From Cognatiyoonia sediminum (GTDB taxonomy: Bacteria > Pseudomonadota > Alphaproteobacteria > Rhodobacterales > Rhodobacteraceae), in contig NZ_FQXB01000001.1 in NCBI RefSeq assembly GCF_900129845.1, positions 496,001 through 560,000 on the forward strand: a stretch of 64,000 bases of DNA, in the 5' to 3' direction. The notes beneath the pieces were generated by a model. The model had not been told where the DNA came from. It saw only the letters and a list, made by a program, of their open reading frames with translations, and did not search any database. Within the stretch, counting starts at the first letter, position 1. Every line of letters starts with the position of its first letter. Shown here piece by piece: positions 45,236-54,252 of the stretch. The position numbers and the translations under genes were made by a program.

Positions 45236-45261
45236 CACAATCCGTATTTGACCGAATGAAA

Positions 45262-45285
45262 CGTCGTAGTGTCGCCACTGCGACG
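45262..45285 (+). other. Intercistronic hairpin before sufC
   Basis: CGTCG-TAGTG (45262-45271) pairs with CACTG-CGACG (45276-45285), loop TCGC, one G-T pair. No T run follows. It lies in the 111-nt gap before sufC, the longest gap after iscS, so it may mark a processing or attenuation site. Confidence 0.4.
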
Positions 45286-45346
45286 ATCTGCGTGTTGGAA
45301 TACGATGAAATCAATACGCCTAAGCAGGCAATCAGAGGAAAATAAG

Positions 45347-46102
45347 ATGTTGGAAATCAAAGACCTCCGCGTTGATCTTGAAGAGGAAGAAAAGTCTATC
45401 CTGAAGGGCGTAGACCTCACAATCGAACCTGGTACGGTTCACGCCATCATGGGGCCTAATGGCTCGGGTAAATCGACTCTTTCCTATGTCTTGTCTGGCA
45501 AAGATGGGTATGAGGTGACGGGCGGAGCGGCGACCCTAGACGGTGAAGATCTGCTTGATCTTGAACCAGAAGAGCGCGCGGCAGCAGGGTTGTTCCTCGC
45601 ATTTCAGTACCCGGTCGAGATCCCTGGTGTCGGCAACATGACGTTCTTGCGCACGGCGGTTAATGCTCAGCGCAAAGCCCGCGGCGAAGAGGAATTGAGC
45701 GCGGGTGATTTCCTCAAGGAAGTTCGCGCAAAGGCAAAGACGCTTAAGATCGATGCTGACATGCTCAAGCGCCCAGTGAACGTGGGCTTTTCTGGCGGTG
45801 AGAAAAAGCGAAACGAAATCCTTCAGATGGCGATGCTAGAGCCAAAGATGTGCATCCTCGACGAAACAGACTCCGGTCTGGACGTGGATGCGATGAAACT
45901 TGTGTCCGAGGGCGTTAACGCATTGCGGTCCGAAGGGCGCGCGTTTCTTGTTATCACGCACTACCAGCGTTTGCTGGATCATATTAAGCCGGATGTCGTG
46001 CACATCATGGCGGATGGTAAGATTATCAAATCCGGTGGGCCGGAACTGGCCTTGGAAGTTGAAAACAACGGATATGCTGACATTCTGGCGGAGGTCGCTT
46101 AA
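45347..46102 (+). CDS. sufC: Fe-S cluster assembly ATPase SufC
   Basis: 251 residues from ATG 45347, after AGAGGA. It has Walker A GPNGSGKST near 37, the SufC-type signature FSGGEKKRNE near 148 and Walker B with CILDETDSGLDVDA near 173. SufC is the ABC-type ATPase that drives opening of the SufB-SufD scaffold. The stop overlaps the sufD start (TAATG). Confidence 0.97.
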   Translation: MLEIKDLRVDLEEEEKSILKGVDLTIEPGTVHAIMGPNGSGKSTLSYVLSGKDGYEVTGGAATLDGEDLLDLEPEERAAAGLFLAFQYPVEIPGVGNMTFLRTAVNAQRKARGEEELSAGDFLKEVRAKAKTLKIDADMLKRPVNVGFSGGEKKRNEILQMAMLEPKMCILDETDSGLDVDAMKLVSEGVNALRSEGRAFLVITHYQRLLDHIKPDVVHIMADGKIIKSGGPELALEVENNGYADILAEVA

Positions 46103-47388
46103 TGGCTTTGCCACAGATGAAAGCGGCTCTAACCGCGACAAGACTAGACGGCCTGACGTTACCGGCCTCAAACGGCTGGGGGAACGCTGCGCGGGAAAGC
46201 GCGCTTGCTCGGGTGCGAGAGATGGGGCTTCCAACTCGGCGTGATGAGTATTGGAAATATACTGACCCAACGAGCCTCACATCGGTGGACGCGCCAGAAG
46301 CTGCATTGTTCCATAACGATGAAGGCCCTCTTTTCGATGCTGTTGATCGTGTGAAGATTGTCTTTGTCGATGGCGTATTTGATGAAGCGGCGTCGGACGA
46401 TTTGAGCGCGGAAGGCGTGACGATTGAACGACTCGCCGTGGCCATGGATGCCGACATTCATTGGGCGAAAGACCTCTATGGCGTATTAGAAGCCAACGGT
46501 CAGTCGCCGGTTGAACGTCCTTTGGCCGCTTTGAACACAGCGTTGGCGCAGGACGGTGTGATTATCCATGCAACGGGTGTCGCATCAAAGCCGATCAATT
46601 TGATCTATCTGCACAACGATGTGGCCTCCGACGTTGCGATCCACAACGTCGTGAAAGTCGACGAAGGGGCATCTGTGACGCTCCTAGAGACTGGTCCTGC
46701 AGGTGCGCGGCTCTCTAAGGGGTTAGAGGTCGACATCGCGAAGGGCGGTGCGTTCCATCATGTGCGAGCACAAGGCCGCGATCATGAACGTCGCGCCGTA
46801 ACCCATTGTTTTGCAAGAGTTGCGTCCGAGGCGACGTTCAAGTCCTTCACGCTAACCGCGAACGGCGTTTTGACCCGCAATGAATGCGTTATCGACATCG
46901 TTGGTGACGACGCTGTAGCGCATGTTGCTGGGGCTTGTGTGGGTGACGGTAAGGATTTCCATCACGACGATACGGTGTTCATTACCCATGACGCGGTGAA
47001 CTGCGAAAGCCGTCAGGTGTTTAAGAAGGTGCTCCGCAACGGTGCGTCGGGTGTGTTTCAGGGCAAAATTCTCGTCAAAGAGGGCGCGCAAAAGACCGAC
47101 GGTTACCAAATAAGCCAATCTTTGTTGCTCGATGACGATAGCCAGTTTTTAGCGAAACCTGAGCTAGAGATTTACGCCGATGATGTCGCGTGCTCCCACG
47201 GGTCGACGTCGGGTGCTATTGATGAAACGGCCTTGTTCTATTTGCGTTCGCGCGGTGTGAACCATCGAGATGCCACCAATCTTCTGACTTTGGCGTTCTT
47301 GGCCGAGGCATTGGAAGAGATTGAAGACGAAGAGTTAGCAGAAGATATCCGTTCTCGTCTCGAAAACTGGTTGGCACGGCACAGCTAA
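46102..47388 (+). CDS. sufD: Fe-S cluster assembly protein SufD
   Basis: 428 residues. It matches SufD: RRDEYWKYTDP at the start, the beta-helix middle, and near the end ACSHGSTSGAIDETALFYLRSRG with the conserved His that helps bind the nascent cluster. It overlaps sufC and the next YIP1 gene by one base each. Confidence 0.96.
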   Translation: MALPQMKAALTATRLDGLTLPASNGWGNAARESALARVREMGLPTRRDEYWKYTDPTSLTSVDAPEAALFHNDEGPLFDAVDRVKIVFVDGVFDEAASDDLSAEGVTIERLAVAMDADIHWAKDLYGVLEANGQSPVERPLAALNTALAQDGVIIHATGVASKPINLIYLHNDVASDVAIHNVVKVDEGASVTLLETGPAGARLSKGLEVDIAKGGAFHHVRAQGRDHERRAVTHCFARVASEATFKSFTLTANGVLTRNECVIDIVGDDAVAHVAGACVGDGKDFHHDDTVFITHDAVNCESRQVFKKVLRNGASGVFQGKILVKEGAQKTDGYQISQSLLLDDDSQFLAKPELEIYADDVACSHGSTSGAIDETALFYLRSRGVNHRDATNLLTLAFLAEALEEIEDEELAEDIRSRLENWLARHS

Positions 47389-47891
47389 TGGCCGTCACGA
47401 CGGATATTGTCAGGACGTGGCGCAGGCCCCGAACCGTCGTTCGTGAGCTGTTATCCCATGGCAAACGCGAAGATCGCGCAATTGCATATGTCATGGCCGC
47501 GTGCTTCCTGATTTTCATAGCGCAATGGCCTCGCTTGTCGCGGCGCGCGGCAGGGTTTGAGCTTGAAGCGGGGCAAGAGGCGCCAGAGTTGACGCAACTG
47601 ATGGCATACGAGTTCATGAGCTGGATCATGATCTGGCCTTTGATGCTCTACTTGCTCGCCGCGGGTCTTCATCTCCTGTTCCGCCTCTTTGGCGGGAAGG
47701 GAACATTCTATAGCGCCCGCATTGCATTGTTTTGGTCACTGTTGGCCACAACGCCCGTGCTGTTGCTCTATGGTTTGATGGCAGGCTTTTTGGGGCCGGG
47801 ACCTGGGGCAAACCTTGTCGGCGGGGTCTGGTTGGTGTCTTTTGCAATCATTGGACTTCAAGCATTTAGAGAAGCGGAGGCAGGGGAATGA
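47388..47891 (+). CDS. YIP1 family membrane protein, first copy
   Basis: 167 residues with about four membrane segments after a 45-residue cytosolic start (WRRPRTVVRELLSHGKREDRAIAYVMAACF). The YIP1 family in bacteria has no settled role; eukaryotic members act in membrane traffic. The start overlaps the sufD stop (TAATG), and the end overlaps the second YIP1 gene (ATGA). Confidence 0.8.
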   Translation: MAVTTDIVRTWRRPRTVVRELLSHGKREDRAIAYVMAACFLIFIAQWPRLSRRAAGFELEAGQEAPELTQLMAYEFMSWIMIWPLMLYLLAAGLHLLFRLFGGKGTFYSARIALFWSLLATTPVLLLYGLMAGFLGPGPGANLVGGVWLVSFAIIGLQAFREAEAGE

Positions 47892-48475
47892 GCAAAGAAC
47901 GATCTTTTGTGTCTCAACTCGTCCTTCAATCCTTTACGGAACCGAGAAAGGTTGCCGAATACTTGATCTCGTTGGATATTGACCGGCGATCGCTTTGGCT
48001 TTTGCTTGGTCTGGTTTCCATCCTCAGCGCATTGGTTCTATCGGCCGTCGCTGCGGTAACGCCGGCTCCTGAAGGTGTGCAGACGGTTTCGCTATCGCCT
48101 TGGATGGCGGCAGTCTTCGTTGGCTTTGTCATGCTCGCGATGGTGTTTGCGCTGCACTACATCGGGCGATGGTTAGGAGGGACGGGATCGTTGGACAGTA
48201 CGATCCTGCTAATCTCATGGCACCAAGGCATTACAGTTGCATTCCAACTTCTTCAGTTGGTGCTTGTTCTCATTTCACCTTTGCTTGGCGCGTTCGCGAA
48301 TTTCGCCGGAATCGTCTTCCTATTCTACATCCTCTTGCAGTTCATCGACGTGCTTCATGGGTATAAGAGCTTGTGGAAGTCGTTTGGCGCATTCGCTTTG
48401 TCTATTGTCGCGATGGTCATTGCTTTGTCACTGCTGCTTCCCATTCTGGGCCTCCCAATCGCTGGAACTGTGTAA
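47888..48475 (+). CDS. YIP1 family membrane protein, second copy
   Basis: 195 residues with five hydrophobic segments. It shares the start pattern (LQSFTEPRKVAEYLISLDIDRRSLWLLLGLVS) and the central DSTILLISWHQGITVAFQLLQ with the bacterial YIP1 family. It is diverged from the preceding copy. sufS starts directly after its stop codon. Confidence 0.8.
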   Translation: MSKERSFVSQLVLQSFTEPRKVAEYLISLDIDRRSLWLLLGLVSILSALVLSAVAAVTPAPEGVQTVSLSPWMAAVFVGFVMLAMVFALHYIGRWLGGTGSLDSTILLISWHQGITVAFQLLQLVLVLISPLLGAFANFAGIVFLFYILLQFIDVLHGYKSLWKSFGAFALSIVAMVIALSLLLPILGLPIAGTV

Positions 48476-49699
48476 ATGACATTCGACGTACAGAAAATTC
48501 GCGCCGACTTTCCGATCTTGTCGCGTGAAGTGAACGGTAAGCCGCTGGTTTACCTCGACAACGGAGCATCAGCGCAAAAACCTCAATGCGTGATTGATGC
48601 GGTGACCCGTGGCTACGCCGAAGAATACGCGAATGTTCATCGGGGGCTTCATTACCTCTCCAATCTTGCGACGGACAAATACGAGGCAGTGCGTGGGACC
48701 ATTACCAAATTCCTGAATGCCAAATCGGAAGACAATATCGTCCTTAATTCGGGAACGACCGAAGGCATCAATATGGTCGCTTATAGCTGGGCTATGCCAC
48801 GGTTTAAGGCTGGGGATGAGATCGTTCTTTCGATCATGGAACATCACGCCAATATCGTGCCCTGGCATTTCTTGCGCGAACGCATAGGCGTGGTTTTGAA
48901 ATGGGTCGATGTGGACGCGAATGGCGACCTTGATCCGCAAGCTGTTTTGGACGCGATTGGTCCGAAAACAAAGCTCGTTGCCATTACTCATATGTCGAAT
49001 GTTCTGGGCACTGTTGTGGACGTCAAAGCGATCACAACAGGCGCGCATGAGCAGGGTGTGCCTGTGCTTGTCGACGGAAGCCAAGCAGCGGTTCATTTAC
49101 CTGTCGACGTTCAAGACATTGGCTGCGACTTCTACGCGATCACGGGGCACAAGCTCTATGGCCCATCTGGATCTGGGGCGATCTATGTCGCACCCGAGCG
49201 GATGAAAGAGATGCGCCCCTTTATCGGCGGCGGCGATATGATCCGCGACGTTCGGCGCGATGGGGTGGATTACAACGATGCGCCGATGAAGTTCGAGGCT
49301 GGGACACCTGGCATCGTCCAAACCATCGGACTCGGCGTTGCGCTTGATTATATGATGGAGATCGGCCTTTCCAATATTGCCGCCCATGAACTTGAATTGC
49401 GTGACTACGCCCAGTCAAAGTTTGCAGGTCTGAATTGGCTGAACGTACAAGGTAACTCGGTCACCAAAGGTGCAATCTTTTCTTTGTCGATCGAAGGGGC
49501 GGCCCACGCCCACGACATTTCGACTGTCTTGGATAAACGCGGCGTGGCTGTGAGGGCAGGGACGCATTGCGCGATGCCCTTGATGGAGCATATGGGTGTT
49601 TCCGCGACCTGTCGCGCGTCTTTCGGGATGTATAATACGACCGATGAGGTGGACGTGTTGATTGACGCACTCGAACTTTGCCACGAGCTTTTCGCTTAA
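48476..49699 (+). CDS. sufS: Cysteine desulfurase SufS, class II
   Basis: 407 residues. It starts IRADFPILSREVNGKPLVYLDNGASAQKP, has the PLP lysine in AITGHKLYGPSGSGAIY and the active-site loop RAGTHCAMPLMEHMG with Cys at 365. SufS provides sulfur to the SufBCD scaffold, usually through SufE or SufU, neither of which I find here. The start is the first base after the YIP1 stop. No clear terminator follows. Confidence 0.95.
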   Translation: MTFDVQKIRADFPILSREVNGKPLVYLDNGASAQKPQCVIDAVTRGYAEEYANVHRGLHYLSNLATDKYEAVRGTITKFLNAKSEDNIVLNSGTTEGINMVAYSWAMPRFKAGDEIVLSIMEHHANIVPWHFLRERIGVVLKWVDVDANGDLDPQAVLDAIGPKTKLVAITHMSNVLGTVVDVKAITTGAHEQGVPVLVDGSQAAVHLPVDVQDIGCDFYAITGHKLYGPSGSGAIYVAPERMKEMRPFIGGGDMIRDVRRDGVDYNDAPMKFEAGTPGIVQTIGLGVALDYMMEIGLSNIAAHELELRDYAQSKFAGLNWLNVQGNSVTKGAIFSLSIEGAAHAHDISTVLDKRGVAVRAGTHCAMPLMEHMGVSATCRASFGMYNTTDEVDVLIDALELCHELFA

Positions 49700-49740
49700 C
49701 CCATTGCGAGCACCGCCGCGCCAAGTTATAGCGACTTCAG

Positions 49741-49817
<77 letters not shown>

Positions 49818-49936
49818 CATCGCCGTAAGTCGATATCTTATTTTCTTCTTGGATGGGTTCCTAAATCCGACATAGTTTGGGGCTGAGCGCGTTCTTGTTT
49901 CTAAGCGCGCACTAAAGCACTGAGGTAAAGATTTAG

Positions 49937-50302
49937 ATGAATTTTGTAGTAAGATTTACCGGATCCTCGATTGTAGGGGCGGTTCTTTTTGCGTTCATTC
50001 CATCCAGCGCAATAGCCGACTGCGCTATCGCAATGGATGTCAGTTCCTATTTCGAGAAACTGGAGATGGCGAACATCGTCACGCAATATGGAAATCAGGT
50101 CGTCCGGGCTACGGATGGTGCGATCTAATGTGTGGAGGACAGTTCCGAAGGTCGGCTAGTTTGTCTCATTGACGGTGCAGGCGAGATGCTTGTTGAGAAC
50201 GATCAAGGCCTATTTGTCGTGCAACTGACAGGGGGTGATCCTCACGCATTGCACGTTTATGAGGCTGGTGATTTGTCTTGCGGCTTGGAGGCGGATTTCT
50301 AA
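49937..50302 (+). pseudogene. Secreted small protein gene interrupted by an in-frame TAA
   Basis: The frame from ATG 49937 starts with a signal peptide (to about 28, ending SAIADC) and runs 63 codons to TAA at 50126-50128. The same frame then continues open for 57 codons (CVEDSSEGRLVCLIDGAGE..., ending CGLEADF) to TAA at 50302. The downstream part keeps a protein-like composition with regular Cys, so the two halves look like one 121-residue gene broken by a point mutation. A sequencing error or read-through cannot be excluded. I do not recognise the family. Confidence 0.65.
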
Positions 50303-50371
50303 GAAAAAAACTGTGCTCTCAATTGAGCGCAATCTCCTTCGCATTAAACTTCGAGAATGACTTGGGGTCGA

Positions 50372-50941
50372 TTAACGACCCCAGGTCCGTACAACGCCGC
50401 AGTCCATGTGTACAAAGTTTGAACCGGAATATTTTCCGACGCCACCCGCACGACAAGATGCCGCTGCGCGCGCCATCTGTGACACAGAACGCCCAGCCAA
50501 GCGGAGATCAGCGGCTTGGCCTTTCATGTGCAGTGAATTGCGTGCAACGCCTCGAGAGCGCGACCGCAGCAAGGCGTTTGTTTGAGGAGACCGGTAACCG
50601 GACAACAACTGATACGGTTGATCTGTATCCAGCAACCGGGCCGACGCCGACATGATGTCGATCGTTCTTGTGTCCATGCTGATGGCCTCGCTCGTACGCC
50701 AATCACGCATGAAAAGGTTAATCTCTCTCAACGCTTCGCTGATATATTCGCCGTCGATCCAGTAAACAGTGTTGATCCGTTCACCCGTCCGACCAGAAAA
50801 CATGCTCAAACGCCTCACGTCGCCTGAGCCTCTGAGGAAACCAGCTGCATTGGAGAAAGTAGGTGCCGCGATGATAACGGTTGCAGCAAACGCACCCAAC
50901 ACGCCGCGCCGCGAAATGCTCGTACCTGTATTGCCTGTCAT
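50372..50941 (-). CDS. DUF882 / YcbK-like peptidase M15 family protein, Tat-exported
   Basis: 189 residues. A twin-arginine signal (SISRRGVLGAFAATVI) is followed by a M15-type domain: LLSGYRSPQTNALLR near 112, then NSLHMKGQAADLRL near 135 with metal ligands, and FVHMDCGVVRTWGR at the end. YcbK proteins are murein hydrolase-like and periplasmic. It is divergent from the L,D-transpeptidase gene at 51239, across a 297-nt region. Confidence 0.88.
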   Translation of the reverse strand: MTGNTGTSISRRGVLGAFAATVIIAAPTFSNAAGFLRGSGDVRRLSMFSGRTGERINTVYWIDGEYISEALREINLFMRDWRTSEAISMDTRTIDIMSASARLLDTDQPYQLLSGYRSPQTNALLRSRSRGVARNSLHMKGQAADLRLAGRSVSQMARAAASCRAGGVGKYSGSNFVHMDCGVVRTWGR

Positions 50942-51057
50942 AAGCCTGTAGTGCCCCGTCTTTTATTCTGCGCCTCACATAACGCAGGTGTCACCTCATC
51001 CCCCGGTGATGGCGAATTTATGACATAAGACGATTCGAGGACCAACACATTTCTGCA

Positions 51058-51079
51058 CCCCCTTAAGTTGACTAGGGGG
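51058..51079. other. Short inverted repeat in the divergent region
   Basis: CCCCCT (51058-51063) pairs with AGGGGG (51074-51079) across 10 nt in the 297-nt region between the DUF882 and L,D-transpeptidase genes. Nothing else stands out in this region. Confidence 0.3.
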
Positions 51080-51238
51080 AAATAGGCAGGATTTTGCGCA
51101 AATTTGAAGGCTTTAGTCTGTGACGATTTTTCAACACCGAACCTCAGAACGACCGGTTAGGTAGAGAACATCGTGAATGTGATTAGACTAAGTTGCGTAT
51201 CTGCTTTGTATTGCCCTGTAATTTAAGACCAAACCTTC

Positions 51239-52861
51239 ATGGGGATGATGTTTGTGCATTGGCGTTTTTTTGATTTGAATTTGCGAATTTTGGCTCCGGC
51301 GATTGTCGCAGTTTCATTGATTTTACCGACTGCCATTGCGGCTCAAGTCACCGCATTTCGCCAAGCCGTTGCAGAGGCCGCTGCGCGGGATGACGATCTT
51401 GCAGCTTTTTATCGCGACAGGAATTTCGAAGGCATTTGGACGGGTTCGGACGAACAGGCTCAAGAGCGCCGCAATACCTTTCTAACTGTTTTGGATGGAA
51501 CCGATGCGCATGGTTTGCCGCCGGAGCGTTACAATACATCCAACGTCATGGCTATGTTGAGGGAGGCAAGAACACCCGAACAGCAAGGCAAGGTTGAAGT
51601 CGAGCTCAGCCGATTGTTGCTCCAATATGCGCGCGATGTCCAGTCCGGTATTTTAGTACCTGGCAATGTCGATGAATTGATCAAGCGCGAAGTTGCATAT
51701 CGTGATCGTCTTGAGACCATAGAAGAATTCGCGGCAGCGAATGCCGGGACATTCTTGCGCGCGCTGCCGCCGAGCTCGCCAGAATACAGTCGTTTGATGC
51801 GCGAAAAAATCGAACTTGAGGCTGGTTTGCTGAACGGTGGCTGGGGTCCGCGCGTTAATGGTCGGAAGCTCGAACTTGGAGATTCTGGTCAAGCTGTTGT
51901 CGCGTTGCGTAATAGACTGATTTCCATGGGATATTTGCCGCGTACAGCATCTCAAACATATGATGAAGCTCTAGAAATGGCGGTGCGCAAGTTTCAAGAG
52001 ATGCACGGTCTTGAAGTGGACGGAACCGCTGGTGAAGGCACATTGGAGCAAATCAACGTTTCAATGGAGCGTCGATTGCAATCCGTCCTTGTTGCGATGG
52101 AACGTGAACGTTGGATCAATCACGAGAAGGGTGACCGCCATATTTGGGTGAACCTGACGGACTTCACAGCTCGTATTGTCGACAATGATGTTGTGACGTT
52201 CCAAACCCGATCGGTGATTGGTGCGAATGATGCCGATCGGCAAAGCCCTGAATTTTCTGATGTGATGGAATTCATGGTCATCAATCCAAGTTGGTATGTG
52301 CCGCGTTCGATCATGACCAAGGAATATCTGCCGCAGCTTCAGCGCAATCCAAATGCGGTGCGCCATTTAGAGATCACCGACCGTCGCGGGCGTGTCGTAA
52401 ACAGAGCTAATGTTGATTTCACACAGTTTACGCGTCGGAACTTCCCATTCTCAATGCGTCAACCGCCTAGCCGGAGCAATGCTTTGGGCTTGGTGAAATT
52501 TATGTTTCCGAACCAATACAACATCTATCTTCACGATACTCCGGCAAAAAACCTGTTCTCTCGTGAAACCCGGGCGTACAGCCACGGATGTATCCGTCTG
52601 AATGATCCGTTTGATTTTGCTTACGAATTGTTGGCCTTGCAAGAAGTTGATCCAGAAGGGTTCTTTCAAGCGAAATTGGGCACTGGACGCGAAAATCGCG
52701 TAGATCTCGAACAGCCGGTTCCGGTTCATCTTGTTTATCGCACCGCCTTCACCGACGCGCTTGGCAATCTTCAGTTCAGACGTGACGTTTATGGCCGCGA
52801 TGCACGTGTCTGGCAGGCCTTGGCGCGTGAAGGGGTAGCGATCAGCGCTGTTCAAGGCTAA
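51239..52861 (+). CDS. L,D-transpeptidase, YcbB-like, with peptidoglycan-binding domain
   Basis: 540 residues. A signal peptide (about 1-35) is followed by a helical region typical of the YcbB-like scaffold domain, a peptidoglycan-binding PG_binding_1 domain near 215-280 ([19 protein letters not shown]...GTLEQIN) and a YkuD catalytic domain from about 300, with [10 protein letters not shown] and [10 protein letters not shown] near 430-460. The enzyme makes 3-3 cross-links in periplasmic peptidoglycan. Three closely spaced ATGs lie at the start, so the exact initiation is uncertain. Confidence 0.93.
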   Translation: MGMMFVHWRFFDLNLRILAPAIVAVSLILPTAIAAQVTAFRQAVAEAAARDDDLAAFYRDRNFEGIWTGSDEQAQERRNTFLTVLDGTDAHGLPPERYNTSNVMAMLREARTPEQQGKVEVELSRLLLQYARDVQSGILVPGNVDELIKREVAYRDRLETIEEFAAANAGTFLRALPPSSPEYSRLMREKIELEAGLLNGGWGPRVNGRKLELGDSGQAVVALRNRLISMGYLPRTASQTYDEALEMAVRKFQEMHGLEVDGTAGEGTLEQINVSMERRLQSVLVAMERERWINHEKGDRHIWVNLTDFTARIVDNDVVTFQTRSVIGANDADRQSPEFSDVMEFMVINPSWYVPRSIMTKEYLPQLQRNPNAVRHLEITDRRGRVVNRANVDFTQFTRRNFPFSMRQPPSRSNALGLVKFMFPNQYNIYLHDTPAKNLFSRETRAYSHGCIRLNDPFDFAYELLALQEVDPEGFFQAKLGTGRENRVDLEQPVPVHLVYRTAFTDALGNLQFRRDVYGRDARVWQALAREGVAISAVQG

Positions 52862-52887
52862 GTAGGCCCCGCAATCAAGGGGTGTCT

Positions 52888-53949
52888 ATGGCACGGCGAA
52901 TTTCAGAAATTGCAGCCGCACTTGGGGCTGAAGCAGTTGGCAATGTCGATCTAGCAGTCAAACGACCGCAAGAACCTACTAGTGCCGGCGTAAATGATTT
53001 AGCACTAGCGATGTCGGCAAGATATGCGGGGGCCGTTGCTGCCACGAAGGCTAAGGCTGCGATCCTTTGGAAAGACGCGGATTGGCAAGCGCTCGGGCTG
53101 GATGCGGCCGTCTTGGTAGAGCGCCCACGTTTGGCAATGGCGCATCTTACTCAATCTTTTGATACACCGGCCTCTGGCGATGGGGTGTCCGAGTTGGCGC
53201 AAGTGTCCGCCAAGGCGCATCTCGATGAAGACGTTTCCGTTGGGCCTTTCACAACTATTGCCGATGCGGCAGTCGTCGGTTCTGGAACACTCGTCGCTTC
53301 GCACGTCAGCGTTGCGGATGGCGCGAAGATTGGCCGCAATTGTCATATACACCCCGGTGTTCGGATCGGTCGAAACGTCTTGATTGGCGACAATGTAATC
53401 CTTCAACCGAACGTCGTTGTTGGCGCGGATGGGTTCTCCTTTGTGACGGAAGGGCTTTCGAATGAGGAACGGGCCTTTATGTCTCTTGCCAAAGAGCCAC
53501 TTTCGCCCCCTGACGACGCTATCCGCCACCGCATTCATTCTTTGGGAAGTGTCATTATCGGCGATGACGTCGAAATCGGTGCCAATTCGACCGTAGATGC
53601 AGGCACTATTCGGTCAACTTCAGTCGGTCGCGGGACCAAGATCGATAACCTTGTTCAAGTCGGTCACAACGTGGTCGTAGGTGAGGATTGCGTACTCTGT
53701 GCTCAGGCCGCGGTAGCCGGTTCGACTGTGCTTGGTGATAGATCGGTTCTTGGCGGGAAATCTGGTGTCAAAGACAATGTTGTCGTCGGAAAAGATGTTG
53801 TTCTTGGTGGCGGTGCCATCGTTCTTGGAAACGTAGACGATGGGCATTTTGTGATGGGTTATCCTGCTGTGGATATGTTGGATCATCGTGCCCAGATGAG
53901 AGGTCTGAAATCACTTCCGGCCCTTTTGAAACGGCTAAGGAATGGTTAA
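52888..53949 (+). CDS. lpxD: UDP-3-O-(3-hydroxyacyl)glucosamine N-acyltransferase
   Basis: 353 residues from ATG 52888, which AAGGGG (52877-52882) supports over the GTG at 52882. It has the N-terminal LpxD uridine-binding domain and a hexapeptide-repeat left-handed helix ([22 protein letters not shown]...), with the catalytic His in [10 protein letters not shown]. LpxD adds the N-linked hydroxyacyl chains of lipid A. An acyl carrier protein and a ketoacyl synthase follow, which suggests a dedicated acyl supply. Confidence 0.95.
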   Translation: MARRISEIAAALGAEAVGNVDLAVKRPQEPTSAGVNDLALAMSARYAGAVAATKAKAAILWKDADWQALGLDAAVLVERPRLAMAHLTQSFDTPASGDGVSELAQVSAKAHLDEDVSVGPFTTIADAAVVGSGTLVASHVSVADGAKIGRNCHIHPGVRIGRNVLIGDNVILQPNVVVGADGFSFVTEGLSNEERAFMSLAKEPLSPPDDAIRHRIHSLGSVIIGDDVEIGANSTVDAGTIRSTSVGRGTKIDNLVQVGHNVVVGEDCVLCAQAAVAGSTVLGDRSVLGGKSGVKDNVVVGKDVVLGGGAIVLGNVDDGHFVMGYPAVDMLDHRAQMRGLKSLPALLKRLRNG

Positions 53950-53989
53950 GTGATCACGCAAGTTGGTCAATGATCCCACAAGGTAAGCC

Positions 53990-54250
53990 ATGAGCGTTCA
54001 AGACAAAATCATCGAGATCATCGCGGAACAGGCGTTGTTGGAGCCGTCGGATATCTCATTGGACGACACCCTCGAAAGTCTGGGTGTCGATAGCCTGGCC
54101 TTAGTTGAAAGTATCTTTGCCATTGAAGAGGCGTTCGATATCTCGGTTCCCTTCAACGCGAACGATCCAACAGCGAGTGATTTCGATATCACATCTGTGA
54201 AGAGCATTATCCGCGCTGTTGAAAAACTCGTCGCGGATCAAAAAACCTGA
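53990..54250 (+). CDS. Acyl carrier protein
   Basis: 86 residues. The phosphopantetheine attachment site is GVDSLALVE with Ser at about 35. It differs from the housekeeping AcpP and resembles special carriers such as AcpXL, which serves very-long-chain lipid A acylation. It lies between lpxD and a ketoacyl synthase and is 2 nt from the latter. Confidence 0.88.
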   Translation: MSVQDKIIEIIAEQALLEPSDISLDDTLESLGVDSLALVESIFAIEEAFDISVPFNANDPTASDFDITSVKSIIRAVEKLVADQKT

Positions 54251-54252
54251 CA

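Noticed and set aside
44371-45345. 324-residue frame across the small suf-operon genes
   Set aside because: It is in a different phase from frames with coupled starts and membrane patterns. The product is Arg/Ser/Cys-rich without any domain, which is typical of a shadow frame.
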